Source: Chryseosolibacter sp036402075 (lineage in GTDB: Bacteria; Bacteroidota; Bacteroidia; Cytophagales; Cyclobacteriaceae). From it: 64,000 bases of DNA. The translations under genes and the position numbers were made by a program. The DNA is taken from positions 1 to 64,000 of the forward strand of contig DASWTP010000007.1 in assembly GCA_036402075.1 (NCBI GenBank), read 5' to 3'. Under the pieces are notes generated by a model, which was not told the DNA's origin, made no database searches, and worked only from the letters and a program-made list of their open reading frames with translations. Position 1 is the first letter of the stretch, and each line of letters opens with the position of its first letter. Shown one piece after another: positions 1 to 7,954 of the stretch.

Positions 1-582
1 GATCAGCACCGGGAAGGTAAGGAGCATAAAACCTGTGAGTGTTGGCGCGAGATAGAAAATGATCGCCACTCCAAACACCAGCGTCATTACCTGGCGAAGA
101 AGCTCGGCTAGCGTAAAGCTGAACGTATCCTGCAGTGTTGACACATCGGCTGTGATTCGGCTCATTAACTCTCCTACTCTCCGGTTGTCGAAGAACGTCA
201 TTGGCAACCAGATAATCTTTTGATAAACAGAACGTCTCACATCGGCCATGCCGCGCTCGCTCACAATTGAAAATGTGTATACCCTGATAAATGAAAAAAT
301 CGCCTGAATGAAAAGCACTCCGAGCAAAACCAGCGCTACCTCATTGACGCTGCTGAAATACTTTCCTTCACCTTTGGCAACATCAAGCAACTCTCCTGAA
401 AGCCGCGGGAAAGCAAGCACCGTCACGCTGGAAAGGGCGAGCGAAAGCAACCCAAGAATAAATATACCTTTGTATGGAAGCATGAACCTGAACACCCCCG
501 ACAGGTAACGCAGGTTTGCTTTATTCAAGCTTCTCTTTTCTTCTTTACTCAACGGCTCACTACCGCCATGTCTCTTTGCCAT
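1..582 (-). CDS. ABC transporter, permease/ATPase type, N-terminal part (cut by window edge)
   Basis: This is the N-terminal 194 codons of an inner-membrane ABC exporter half-transporter of the MsbA/lipid-multidrug type. After a charged start (MAKRHGGSEPLSKEEKR) come hydrophobic segments typical of the ABC transmembrane domain, then the intracellular-loop stretch RVGELMSRITADVSTLQD, which is highly characteristic of this exporter family. The nucleotide-binding domain lies outside the window, so the substrate cannot be judged. It is the last gene seen of a minus-strand group with a lipoprotein and gpmI; the gap to the lipoprotein gene is only 12 bases. The family is clear; a specific role such as lipid A flipping would be a guess. 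Confidence 0.85.
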   Translation of the reverse strand, partial: MAKRHGGSEPLSKEEKRSLNKANLRYLSGVFRFMLPYKGIFILGLLSLALSSVTVLAFPRLSGELLDVAKGEGKYFSSVNEVALVLLGVLFIQAIFSFIRVYTFSIVSERGMADVRRSVYQKIIWLPMTFFDNRRVGELMSRITADVSTLQDTFSFTLAELLRQVMTLVFGVAIIFYLAPTLTGFMLLTFPVLI

Positions 583-594
583 AATGTCTCCTTA

Positions 595-1203
595 TCAGAA
601 CTGAATCCTTCCCGTCACCGAAAATGTAACTGAATCGCTGAGGATCATTTTCTGCCCTCCCTCAATAGAGTAGGATGTAAGCACGTTTTTATTGTTTATC
701 TGCTGAAATTCAAGCAACAATTTCTTGGAGCTTTTATACAATGCATTCTCTTCGTCATAGACGGCTTCAATCTTTCTTGGGGCCCGAATAGTCTTATCAT
801 AAAAAACCCTGACCGAACGAACCGGAAGTGATTCCAGCGCTGTGAACGCCTTAACCGTAAGGTTACTGCCTGGGTCAAAAAGATTGTCGTCCACAAGGTA
901 TTTGGTGCGATGCACAGGTTTATTCATGGCCTCCAGCTGCCGGAAAACATCCAGCTCGCGATTCCATGCAGCTGAGTCAGGAATATATGTGAGCATATCC
1001 GTTTCATCACCAAGCAACGCTTGCTTCTGCAGCCTGGATCTTCCGTTCGCCAGGATTTTTACCTGCGTGTTGAGCAAGCTGTCAACATCGTATAATTTGG
1101 AGGTTTCGCTTTCCGTGCTGCATCCGCTTACCACGGCAATGAGTACAGTGAAGATCAAGAGATACGTAAAAAGCTCTTGGAGCTTATTGTGCCAGCAGAA
1201 CAT
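595..1203 (-). CDS. Putative lipoprotein of unknown function
   Basis: A 202-residue protein with a lipoprotein signal: a hydrophobic stretch from about residue 14 to 26 ends in VVSGC, so C28 is the likely lipidated cysteine. The rest is soluble and rich in charged residues, with no motif I recognise. The start overlaps the end of gpmI by 20 bases and the stop lies 12 bases before the ABC transporter start, so the three are probably cotranscribed. Because it sits next to an exporter, a role at the envelope is possible, but nothing in the sequence proves it. The reading frame is intact and its lipobox makes it more convincing than the antisense frames. Confidence 0.75.
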   Translation of the reverse strand: MFCWHNKLQELFTYLLIFTVLIAVVSGCSTESETSKLYDVDSLLNTQVKILANGRSRLQKQALLGDETDMLTYIPDSAAWNRELDVFRQLEAMNKPVHRTKYLVDDNLFDPGSNLTVKAFTALESLPVRSVRVFYDKTIRAPRKIEAVYDEENALYKSSKKLLLEFQQINNKNVLTSYSIEGGQKMILSDSVTFSVTGRIQF

Positions 1204-2704
1204 TGCCTGTCATTTGTGGAGGTTGAGCAATTCCCATCAGCGCGAGTATGGTCGGTGCCAGATCGCCCAGCTTCCCATCCTTCAGTTTTCCTTGGTACGA
1301 ATCGTCAACAAGAATGCAAGGGACCAGGTTAGTGGTGTGAGCCGTATTTGGCGTTCCGTCCTCATTGATCATAATATCGGCATTGCCGTGATCTGCGATG
1401 ATTATAGTTGAATAACCATTTTTCAGAGCTGCCTCCGTTACAGCCTTAGCACAACTGTCAACTGTTTCGACTGCTTTTACAGCCGCTGAAAAAACACCGG
1501 TGTGACCAACCATATCCGGGTTGGCAAAATTCAAACAAATGAAGTCCGGCTCTTTTGAATTTAATTCAGGAATGATCTTATCCTTGATGTCATTTGCGCT
1601 CATTTCAGGCTGAAGGTCATAGGTGGCCACTTTCGGGGATGGGCACATCAGGCGCTTCTCTCCTTCAAATACCTCTTCCCTCCCGCCTGAAAAGAAGAAT
1701 GTTACATGAGGGTACTTCTCTGTCTCCGCGATGCGGATTTGTTTTTTCCCAACTGCCGATACTACCTCTCCCAAAGTTTTCTCAAGGTTGTCTTTATCAA
1801 AAATGAGACGTACATTCTGGAATGTATCATCATAGTTTGTCAGGGTGATGTAATGAAGATTTAATTTCTTCATCCCTTGTTCCGGAAAATCCTGCTGCGT
1901 CAGCGCTTGTGTGATCTGCCTGCCGCGATCGGTTCTGAAGTTAAAGCACAATACTACATCGCCCTCATCGATGACTGCAGCTTTACCATCATGGAGAACA
2001 CTGATCGGGAGGATGAACTCATCAGTGACATTCTTCTCATAGGATTGCTGCACAGCCGTTAATGGATCCGTGGTCTTTTCACCAATACCATGCACCATCA
2101 GGTCATAGGCCAGTTTCACCCGTTCCCAGCGTTTATCCCTGTCCATGGCATAATATCGCCCGATAACGCTGGCAAGCTTACCGGTTGTTTTCTTCATATG
2201 AGCTAAAAGATCAGCGAGGTATTCATAACCTCCCTTCGGATCCGTATCCCGTCCATCCATGAACGCGTGTACAAACACATTTCCTAATCCATTGGCATTC
2301 AGTATTGAGATCAGGCCCTTGAGGTGATCGATATGCGAGTGCACGCCACCGTCTGACAGAAGGCCGATGAGGTGAAATTTCTTATTGTTCTTCTTAGCAT
2401 AATTAATCGCTTCAACCAGCACAGGGTTTGAATCAATTTCATGCTCGTCTATAGCTTTATTTACGCGAACCAGGTCCTGGTACACCACGCGACCTGCACC
2501 GATGTTCATGTGGCCTACTTCGCTGTTGCCCATCTGCCCGGCAGGCAAGCCCACCGCGAGACCTGACGCTTCGAGTTTACTATGCGGGTACTTGCCGTAT
2601 AAAGAAGTGATGAAGGGAGTTTTTGCCTGGTCAATTGCCGACACCTTTTTATTGGTGGCAATGCCCCAGCCATCGAGAATCATTAACAAAACTTTCTTAT
2701 TCAT
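1184..2704 (-). CDS. gpmI: 2,3-bisphosphoglycerate-independent phosphoglycerate mutase
   Basis: Interconverts 3- and 2-phosphoglycerate in glycolysis and gluconeogenesis in the cytoplasm, using two metal ions and a phosphoserine intermediate. The protein of 506 residues opens with LLMILDGWG, where D11 binds metal, and has GNSEVGHMNIGAG with the catalytic serine at about S61. Near the C-terminus IIADHGNAD supplies further metal ligands. Length is as usual for the family. A longer frame reaches upstream to 2797, but the ATG giving MNKKVLL matches the usual family start. A TATATTTG box lies upstream on the same strand. The downstream lipoprotein gene overlaps by 20 bases. Confidence 0.97.
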   Translation of the reverse strand: MNKKVLLMILDGWGIATNKKVSAIDQAKTPFITSLYGKYPHSKLEASGLAVGLPAGQMGNSEVGHMNIGAGRVVYQDLVRVNKAIDEHEIDSNPVLVEAINYAKKNNKKFHLIGLLSDGGVHSHIDHLKGLISILNANGLGNVFVHAFMDGRDTDPKGGYEYLADLLAHMKKTTGKLASVIGRYYAMDRDKRWERVKLAYDLMVHGIGEKTTDPLTAVQQSYEKNVTDEFILPISVLHDGKAAVIDEGDVVLCFNFRTDRGRQITQALTQQDFPEQGMKKLNLHYITLTNYDDTFQNVRLIFDKDNLEKTLGEVVSAVGKKQIRIAETEKYPHVTFFFSGGREEVFEGEKRLMCPSPKVATYDLQPEMSANDIKDKIIPELNSKEPDFICLNFANPDMVGHTGVFSAAVKAVETVDSCAKAVTEAALKNGYSTIIIADHGNADIMINEDGTPNTAHTTNLVPCILVDDSYQGKLKDGKLGDLAPTILALMGIAQPPQMTGNVLLAQ

Positions 2705-2776
2705 AGACCTGGTATTAAACACCGGATTGACATTTTGCCGGTTGTTCGATTGTATCAAACCTCTTTTGAGAGACCG

Positions 2777-2784
2777 CAAATATA
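2777..2784 (-). promoter_or_regulatory. Putative -7 box of gpmI
   Basis: On the minus strand this reads TATATTTG, a full match to the Bacteroidota -7 consensus TAnnTTTG. It would give a leader of about 65 bases before the gpmI ATG. I found no convincing -33 element at the expected distance, so support is moderate. Confidence 0.45.
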
Positions 2785-2857
2785 GGGACGGAAACAAAAA
2801 GATTTGTCAGTTAAAATCACGCGATTGACAATACTGGGCCAAACGGCTATTTTAAAT

Positions 2858-2888
2858 TTTACTATCTTTCAACAATGGCATAATTTTG
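2858..2888 (+). promoter_or_regulatory. Putative promoter of the DUF4783-nadC group
   Basis: TTTA followed after 19 bases by TAATTTTG (2881-2888) fits the Bacteroidota primary-sigma pattern (TTTG, 19 bases, TAnnTTTG) with one mismatch. Transcription would begin near 2892-2895, about 12-15 bases before the ATG at 2907. Confidence 0.55.
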
Positions 2889-2906
2889 GCCTCAAAGAAC
2901 CTCGAA

Positions 2907-3308
2907 ATGAAGGGATTTAGATTGAAAGCGATACTGGTAGTGACCGTCCTAACCTTACAAGTGTTTGCCGCTTTCGCGCAGAGCGATGTAATAGGACAGA
3001 TTAGTGAGACTATCAAAGCCGGCAGCTCAAAAGAGCTTTCGAAGTTTCTTTATCAAACCATTGACGTTACCATCGATGGCAAGGTGGACTCTTATAGCAA
3101 AGCTCAGGCAGAATTTGTCTTCCGCGATTTCTTCCGACAGCATCCGCCTTCTGAGTTCAGTGTTGTGCACCAGGGATCGTCTAAGGGCGGCCAGCCATTT
3201 GCAATCGGCCAGTACAAAAGTGGCGCAGATGTGTACCGTGTTTTCATGAAAATCAAGTCCGCGAATAACCAGCAATTGCTGCACGAAATTTCGTTTTCCA
3301 AAGAATGA
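2907..3308 (+). CDS. DUF4783 family secreted protein
   Basis: A 133-residue exported protein with a signal peptide (hydrophobic core LKAILVVTVLTLQVFAAFAQ, likely cut after AFAQ). The mature part resembles DUF4783, a small NTF2-like family almost confined to Bacteroidota; the stretch VYSKAQAE-like (here SYSKAQAEFVFRDFF) followed by HQG is typical. The function of the family is unknown. An upstream TTG extends the frame to 2886, but the ATG at 2907 gives a proper signal peptide and fits the promoter spacing. nadC follows after 62 bases, an arrangement I know from other Bacteroidota genomes. Confidence 0.85.
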   Translation: MKGFRLKAILVVTVLTLQVFAAFAQSDVIGQISETIKAGSSKELSKFLYQTIDVTIDGKVDSYSKAQAEFVFRDFFRQHPPSEFSVVHQGSSKGGQPFAIGQYKSGADVYRVFMKIKSANNQQLLHEISFSKE

Positions 3309-3321
3309 TCTTTTATTCCTA

Positions 3322-3349
3322 ATTCGTCTTTTGTCACTCGTAATTCGCA
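3322..3349 (+). repeat. Degenerate heptamer tandem repeat, copy A
   Basis: Between the DUF4783 gene and nadC four heptamers run in phase: attcgtc, ttttgtc, actcgta, attcgca. The same unit recurs in two other intergenic spaces of this window (near 11.08 kb and 41.09 kb). The last part overlaps the place where the nadC -33 element would lie. Confidence 0.55.
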
Positions 3350-3358
3350 TTTCTGGTC

Positions 3359-3366
3359 TATTTTTG
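3359..3366 (+). promoter_or_regulatory. Putative -7 box of nadC
   Basis: TATTTTTG matches TAnnTTTG exactly and ends only four bases before the GTG start of nadC. If used, the transcript would start at or near the start codon, giving a leaderless mRNA. Confidence 0.4.
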
Positions 3367-3370
3367 CTAC

Positions 3371-4231
3371 GTGAGACCAGCATATATTACTGAAGAATTT
3401 TTGCAGGATTTTATCCATTCGGCTTTCCGCGAAGACGTAGGCGATGGAGATCATTCGTCTCTTGCTGCTATCCCGGAAAAATCCGTCAGCAAAGCACGAT
3501 TACTTGTAAAAGATTTCGGCATCCTGGCCGGTGTAGACCTCGCACTGCAAATCTTCAAGCACGCTGACAAAACACTAAACGTAGATGTTGCGATTACGGA
3601 TGGAAAGGCCGTTAAACCTGGTGATGTCGCATTTGTGGTCTCTGGCTCTTCACGATCCATTTTGACCGCAGAGCGCCTGGTGCTCAACTGCATGCAGCGC
3701 ATGAGCGGAATTGCAACTAAAACACGGGCACTTGCCGAGTTAATCAAAGGTACCCCAGCTCACATCCTGGACACACGCAAAACAACGCCAAATTTCCGGC
3801 TTTTGGAAAAATGGGCGGTTCTGATTGGCGGAGGTTATAACCATCGGATCGGCCTTTTTGATATGATCATGCTAAAAGACAATCATATTGACATGGCAGG
3901 TGGAATAAAACAAGCAATCGTTCAGACAAACGATTATCTTCGCGCCACCAAGAAAAAGTTGAAGATCGAAATTGAAACCCGATCGCTTCAGGAGGTGGAG
4001 GAAGTCTTGGCTATTGGCAACGTGGATGTGATCATGCTTGACAACATGGATGTCGAAACGATGAAAAAAGCGGTAAAGATGATCGGTGGAAAGTACAAAG
4101 TAGAAGCCAGTGGAGGGATTACCGAAGAAACGATTCGGGAGGTTGCTTTGGCCGGAGTCGACTACATTTCGGTGGGCGCGCTGACACATTCAATTCGCAG
4201 TCTCGATCTAAGCTTAAAAGCAATTAAGTAA
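3371..4231 (+). CDS. nadC: Nicotinate-nucleotide pyrophosphorylase (carboxylating)
   Basis: Quinolinate phosphoribosyltransferase: makes nicotinate mononucleotide from quinolinate and PRPP in de novo NAD synthesis. The 286-residue protein shows the family motifs in order: ERLVLN (about 101-106), DTRKTTP (134-140), GGGYNHRIGLFD (153-164) and KDNH (169-172), then the C-terminal barrel strands EIETRSLQEV, DVIMLDNM and EASGGI. The start codon is GTG; it is the first in-frame start and gives the usual N-terminus. nadK is also in the window, but about 46 kb away. Confidence 0.97.
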   Translation: MRPAYITEEFLQDFIHSAFREDVGDGDHSSLAAIPEKSVSKARLLVKDFGILAGVDLALQIFKHADKTLNVDVAITDGKAVKPGDVAFVVSGSSRSILTAERLVLNCMQRMSGIATKTRALAELIKGTPAHILDTRKTTPNFRLLEKWAVLIGGGYNHRIGLFDMIMLKDNHIDMAGGIKQAIVQTNDYLRATKKKLKIEIETRSLQEVEEVLAIGNVDVIMLDNMDVETMKKAVKMIGGKYKVEASGGITEETIREVALAGVDYISVGALTHSIRSLDLSLKAIK

Positions 4232-4270
4232 AGTAGCACGAGTGAGTCGTGTGTAAAGTATAATTCGGAT

Positions 4271-4756
4271 ATGATCGTTAAAACAAAAAGCTACAAACTC
4301 GACAAAAAGACCTACATCAATCTTGCTCTTCGCAACACATTGAAACGCCAGGGATGGATAGCGCTCGCGGTTGCTGTGCTTCTCTGCCTTATGTATATTT
4401 TCGTTCCGAGCATCTGGTGGTTCATCGGGGCCTTTGTCGGACTTGGACTTTACCTGCTATTCTGGTGGATTCAATTCTACGGAGTTACGCAGCTGGAACA
4501 AGGAAAAATGCTCTTCGAAAAGTTCTCATACGAAATCACCAGCCAGCAAATAATCATGAAGATCAACGCGCGGGAAGGCATGCCGATCAAGTGGGACCAG
4601 ATTGTGCGTGCCGAACAGCGCAAAGACGACTTCGTTTTGTTTGTGAATAAGGCTCAGCTTATCCATCTGCCATACCGGATCTTCAACACTGACAACGAAC
4701 GCAAATTCCTCGCGAGCATTCTTCGCAACAAAGGATTCATCAAGAAGATCGACTAA
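4271..4756 (+). CDS. YcxB-like membrane protein
   Basis: A 161-residue protein with two membrane helices (about residues 29-46 and 50-68) followed by a cytosolic beta-rich part. The order of two helices and then a PH-like segment containing PIKWDQIVRAEQRKDDFVLFV fits the YcxB-like family (PF14317 type), whose function is unknown. It lies 39 bases after nadC and 15 bases before recX on the same strand, so it is probably part of one transcript. The family call is by recalled pattern only. Confidence 0.7.
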   Translation: MIVKTKSYKLDKKTYINLALRNTLKRQGWIALAVAVLLCLMYIFVPSIWWFIGAFVGLGLYLLFWWIQFYGVTQLEQGKMLFEKFSYEITSQQIIMKINAREGMPIKWDQIVRAEQRKDDFVLFVNKAQLIHLPYRIFNTDNERKFLASILRNKGFIKKID

Positions 4757-4771
4757 CATTTTCGATGCTTC

Positions 4772-5245
4772 ATGAAGAAACTTACTCCCCTTGAAGCAAA
4801 AGGAAAGATTCAACGCTACTGCGCCTACCAAGAGCGGAGTCACCAGGAGGTGCGGGACAAGCTCTATTCATTCGGCTTATTTCGTGATGAAGTCGATCAA
4901 CTGCTGACCGATCTCATCACGGATGGTTTTTTAAACGAAGAACGCTTTGCAAAAGCCTTTGTGGGCGGAAAGTTCAGAATGAAGAAGTGGGGCCGCATTA
5001 AGATTGTTAATGCGCTTGAATCTCATGGCTTGTCGAAAAATTGCATCAAGATCGGACTGAAGGAAATAGACAACAACGACTACCTCCATACGCTGAATTC
5101 AATTCTGGAGAAAAAGGGCGATGAAGTCGATGAGCCAAACATCTTCGCTAAACGCGACAAACTCTCAAAGTTTGCGATTCAAAAAGGTTACGAACCCGAC
5201 CTGGTGTGGAAAATCTTGAAGGAATTGTTTCCGGATCAGCGATAG
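4772..5245 (+). CDS. recX: Regulatory protein RecX
   Basis: A 157-residue helical protein of the RecX family, which binds RecA filaments and tempers recombinase activity. The first repeat shows the typical RYCAYQERSHQEVRDKL pattern, followed by DGFLNEERFAKAFVGGKFRMKKWGRIKI, the hallmark LDDERFA..F...K...KG.. region. Length is normal. It is the last gene of the plus-strand group beginning with the DUF4783 gene; recA is not in the window. The 250 bases after it hold no gene I can support. Confidence 0.9.
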   Translation: MKKLTPLEAKGKIQRYCAYQERSHQEVRDKLYSFGLFRDEVDQLLTDLITDGFLNEERFAKAFVGGKFRMKKWGRIKIVNALESHGLSKNCIKIGLKEIDNNDYLHTLNSILEKKGDEVDEPNIFAKRDKLSKFAIQKGYEPDLVWKILKELFPDQR

Positions 5246-5496
5246 AAACATTCAATTTCTTACGTCAAATGATGCAATAGGAAATTTGTTCATTTGGATA
5301 TAATGAGAACAAATTTTTTCATTCCGGGGCGATGAGAAGTAATTTTTGGATGTCGGAAAAGCAAAGTTGCACCCGATCAATCGAACATTCTCACGAAACG
5401 CTGGGCGGACGTCATGGAATATCCTGCAGTATCCTCCGCGTCCTTCTTTTCTTATAATTTTATTTACCCTTTTTCATTAGTGAACCAAGGAATTGC

Positions 5497-6252
5497 TTAG
5501 AGGTAATTATCCTGCGTGTTGATCTTCGCCCTGCGCAACTCAAAATTCTGGCCCAGGTATACCTTCCGCACCTGCGGATCGTTTGCGAGTTCTTCAGCTG
5601 TTCCTGCCTTGAATAGCTTTCCATCGACCATCAGGTACGCTCGGTCCGTGATTGACAGTGTTTCATCAACGTTGTGGTCGGTGATGAGAATGCCGATGTT
5701 TTTATTTTTAAGTTTAGAAACAATGCTTTGAATTTCTTCAACTGCAATCGGGTCCACGCCCGCGAATGGTTCATCCAACAATACGAAATTCGGGTTTACC
5801 GCGAGGGCGCGCGCGATCTCTGTTCTTCTGCGCTCTCCGCCAGATAATGACATTCCCAGATTCTTGCGTACTTTCTGAAGACTGAATTCTTCAATCAACT
5901 CGTCCACCTTCTCTTTGCGTTGCTGTTTGGTGAAGTCGCGCATCTCAAGCACCGCCATGATATTTTCCTCCACCGTGAGCTTGCGAAATACGGAGGCTTC
6001 CTGGGCGAGGTACCCTATGCCACGTTTCGCGCGCTGATACATTGGCAACGCGGTGATATCTTCATTCTCAAGAAATATTTTTCCTTCGTTTGGTTTGATC
6101 AACCCGACAATCATATAAAACGTTGTAGTCTTACCCGCGCCATTTGGCCCCAGTAATCCCACAATCTCTCCTTGGGCAACCTGCACCGACACATGATTCA
6201 CCACGGTCCGAACTTTATATTTCTTAATCAGGTTTTCAGCCCGCAATATCAT
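5497..6252 (-). CDS. lptB: LPS export ABC transporter ATP-binding protein
   Basis: ATPase of the LptB2FG complex that drives lipopolysaccharide from the inner membrane toward the outer membrane. The 251-residue protein has Walker A GPNGAGKTT (about 36-44), the ABC signature LSGGERRR and Walker B FVLLDEPFAGVDP, plus the LptB-type stretch GIGYLAQEASVFRKLTVEENI. The ATG giving MILRAENL lies one base beyond the stop of recJ; an in-frame TTG further up would overlap recJ. The gene is thus the last in a tight group: collagen-like gene, recJ, lptB. Confidence 0.95.
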   Translation of the reverse strand: MILRAENLIKKYKVRTVVNHVSVQVAQGEIVGLLGPNGAGKTTTFYMIVGLIKPNEGKIFLENEDITALPMYQRAKRGIGYLAQEASVFRKLTVEENIMAVLEMRDFTKQQRKEKVDELIEEFSLQKVRKNLGMSLSGGERRRTEIARALAVNPNFVLLDEPFAGVDPIAVEEIQSIVSKLKNKNIGILITDHNVDETLSITDRAYLMVDGKLFKAGTAEELANDPQVRKVYLGQNFELRRAKINTQDNYL

Positions 6253-6253
6253 A

Positions 6254-7954
6254 CTAGTCAAATTTCAGATCTTTAATTCGTAACTGTACGGAGGTAATTC
6301 CGTTGTAAAAATTCTCTTCGATTGTGAACGCCATTTTGAACGTATCGCCTCGCGCCACAAGTTCATAATATTCTGCAAGGTCAAATCCAACCGCCTGGAA
6401 TATTGCTTCGCATCCTTCTTGCTTAGCGAGGAATTTGATGTGCCGGTCTTTGAAGCTGGATAGTGAGTTGAAAACGTAGACACCGTCTGCAACAAAGACA
6501 GGTTTCTGGTTTTCAGGTCCAAACGGGCCCATTTGCTTCAACACGTTCAAGAACTTATGGGTAATTGCATCGAAACGAATAGGCACATCGATGTCGATCA
6601 CGGGAATCAGCATATCATCTGTGATCGTAGAGGACACCACTTCTTCGAATCGTTGTTGAAACGCCTCCAGGTTTGCCACATCGAGCGTTAGCCCTGCCGC
6701 GTATTTATGCCCCCCAAACTTCTCCAGCAAATCACTGCATCCGAGAATCGCGTTATACAGATCGAATCCGTAAACGCTTCTTGCGGAACCCGTAATCTTG
6801 TTGTTTGACTCCGTAAGGATCACCGTGGGTCGATAAAATTTCTCGACACATCTAGCAGCAACTATGCCAATCACACCTTTATGCCATGTGTTCTTAAATA
6901 GAACCGTTGATTTCCGTATCGCCACCGCATTGTTGGTCTCGATCATTGCAATAGCCTCCTCGGTGATAGAACTGTCGAATTCTTTACGGACTTCGTTCTT
7001 GAGGTTGATCTTTTCAGCGAGTGCATTGGCTTCTTCTTCCGTCTTGGCAACCAGGAGTTCAACAGCAGCTCTTCCATGCGCCACCCTTCCTGCAGCGTTG
7101 ATCCGCGGACCCAGCGTGAAGACCACACCTGCTATGTCTAATTCATTTTTGAGGTTTGCGATTTCCTTTAGCGCTTTTAAGCCGGGCATTGGGTTCTCGT
7201 TCAATTTCTTCAACCCATAATGCGCGAGGACGCGATTTTCGTCAACAATCGGAACAATGTCAGAGGCAATACTAACCGCTACCAGGTCCAGAAAGTTAAA
7301 TACCTCCCGTTCGTCACGATAGAGTCGTGCGTAAGCTTGCATGAATTTAAATCCCAAGCCGCAGCCGCTAAGGTCTGTGCAGGGATAATTGCAATCTTCC
7401 TGCTTCGGATCGAGAACGGCCACCGCTCCGGGAACCGTTTCTTCCGGCAAGTGGTGATCGCAGATTACAAAATCGATTCCTTTTTGGGTAGCCACCCGCA
7501 CCAGCTCAAACGATTTGATGCCACAGTCGAGAGCAATGATCAGCGAGTAGCCATTTGTCTCTGCATACTCAATGCCCGCCAATGAAATTCCGTAGCCTTC
7601 CGCATACCGGTCGGGAATATAGATATCGCAATTCGGATAGAATTTCCGAAGGTAGCTGTAGACTAGTGCGACTGCAGTTGTGCCATCAACATCATAGTCG
7701 CCATAAATGAGAATTTTTTCTTCGTTGTCGAGCGCTTTCTTCAACCGGGTCACGGCCTTTTGCATGTCCTTCATCAGGAACGGGTCGTGAAGATTATCCA
7801 GGGAAGGTCTGAAAAATTTCTTCGCGGCATCAAAGCTATCGATGCCGCGCTGAAGCAATATCGAAGATAGATATGGATTTACATTAATGGCGGCCGATAG
7901 TTGCTTCACTTTTTCGCCTTCGGGCATTTCTTTATATAACCACCGCTTTACCAT
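6254..7954 (-). CDS. recJ: Single-stranded-DNA-specific exonuclease RecJ
   Basis: 5'-3' single-strand exonuclease of recombination and mismatch repair. The 566-residue protein carries the DHH phosphoesterase motifs: GDYDVDGTTA (about 85-94), ALDCGIKS (about 142-149) and CDHHLPEE (about 165-172). The later GPRINAAGRVAHG and the DHHA1-type stretch ITGSARSV...KFGGHKYAAG are also present. The ATG overlaps the stop of the upstream collagen-like gene by one base (TGATG), which suggests translational coupling. Length is normal. Confidence 0.97.
   Translation of the reverse strand: MVKRWLYKEMPEGEKVKQLSAAINVNPYLSSILLQRGIDSFDAAKKFFRPSLDNLHDPFLMKDMQKAVTRLKKALDNEEKILIYGDYDVDGTTAVALVYSYLRKFYPNCDIYIPDRYAEGYGISLAGIEYAETNGYSLIIALDCGIKSFELVRVATQKGIDFVICDHHLPEETVPGAVAVLDPKQEDCNYPCTDLSGCGLGFKFMQAYARLYRDEREVFNFLDLVAVSIASDIVPIVDENRVLAHYGLKKLNENPMPGLKALKEIANLKNELDIAGVVFTLGPRINAAGRVAHGRAAVELLVAKTEEEANALAEKINLKNEVRKEFDSSITEEAIAMIETNNAVAIRKSTVLFKNTWHKGVIGIVAARCVEKFYRPTVILTESNNKITGSARSVYGFDLYNAILGCSDLLEKFGGHKYAAGLTLDVANLEAFQQRFEEVVSSTITDDMLIPVIDIDVPIRFDAITHKFLNVLKQMGPFGPENQKPVFVADGVYVFNSLSSFKDRHIKFLAKQEGCEAIFQAVGFDLAEYYELVARGDTFKMAFTIEENFYNGITSVQLRIKDLKFD

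Noticed and set aside
842..1411. 189-codon frame on the plus strand opposite the lipoprotein and gpmI genes
   Set aside because: It lies antisense to two well-supported genes and has no family motif.
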